This document shows, one piece after another, positions 63,966 through 64,000 of a stretch of 64,000 nt of DNA. The stretch's first letter is position 1; the number at the start of each line of letters is the position of its first letter. A model generated the notes under the pieces. It was not told the origin of the DNA. It did not search any database and worked only from the letters and a program-made list of their open reading frames with translations. A program made the translations under genes and the position numbers. This DNA is from Harmonia axyridis (taxonomy: Eukaryota > Arthropoda > Insecta > Coleoptera > Coccinellidae): the NCBI RefSeq assembly GCF_914767665.1, contig NC_059505.1:23619506-23683505 (forward strand), in the 5' to 3' direction.

Positions 63966-64000
63966 TAGTTTAGTTTGTCATAAACATATGTTTAGAAACA

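Overview
This window looks like a repeat-rich, AT-rich arthropod nuclear region, most probably from an insect. I see no bacterial operons, ribosome binding sites, rRNA or tRNA genes, or CRISPR arrays. Nearly all recognisable coding sequence is mobile-element protein in a mix typical of insects: CR1/Jockey-group LINEs, R2-like and R4/Dong-like LINEs with restriction-like endonucleases, RTE-like 3' ends, and remnants of Penelope, Gypsy, Copia, Crypton, piggyBac, mariner-type and hAT elements. The only convincing host gene is an intronless open reading frame for RNA polymerase III subunit RPC7 (19848-20474, minus strand). A second host-like piece, a MADF exon near 37.8 kb, is frameshifted and may itself come from a transposon.

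Layout. 1-7.7 kb: a LINE (copy 1) broken by an RTE-like 3' end and followed by an R2-like element with recognisable zinc finger, RT, CCHC and restriction-like endonuclease parts, then a second LINE. 7.7-9.5 kb: nothing recognised. 9.8-11.5 kb: an open R4/Dong-type RT frame that ends flush against an antisense R2-like 5' fragment. 11.5-22.2 kb: two diverged copies of one composite block (R2-like 5' end, LINE 3' half, second LINE scrap), with a complete but decayed R2-like element in between. One block carries a 1.5 kb segment holding the RPC7 frame; the other shows the same site without it. 22.4-28.1 kb: a decayed DDE transposase, an RTE-like tail and a nearly full minus-strand LINE containing a 388-bp tandem dimer. 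29.2-32.1 kb: a MITE and a 2.5 kb foldback element. 32.4-47.3 kb: mainly minus-strand LINE fragments, several MITEs and a Penelope RT fragment. 47.5-52.4 kb: Crypton-type recombinase, piggyBac and Copia remnants and an unexplained GC-rich island. 53.2-58.6 kb: a young LINE with a 569-codon open RT frame, split by a 3.25 kb LTR-like insertion that contains an exactly periodic 220-bp satellite. 59.1-64 kb: LINE, transposase and Gypsy remnants.

The sequences do not form a pathway; the region records serial nested insertion, local duplication and decay. The observations most worth following up are the RPC7 insertion with its empty-site control, the shared in-frame stop between RT and endonuclease domains in two diverged R2-like copies, the satellite inside an LTR-like unit, the large foldback, and the Crypton recombinase remnant. 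All family assignments come from reading motifs by eye; no database search was possible.
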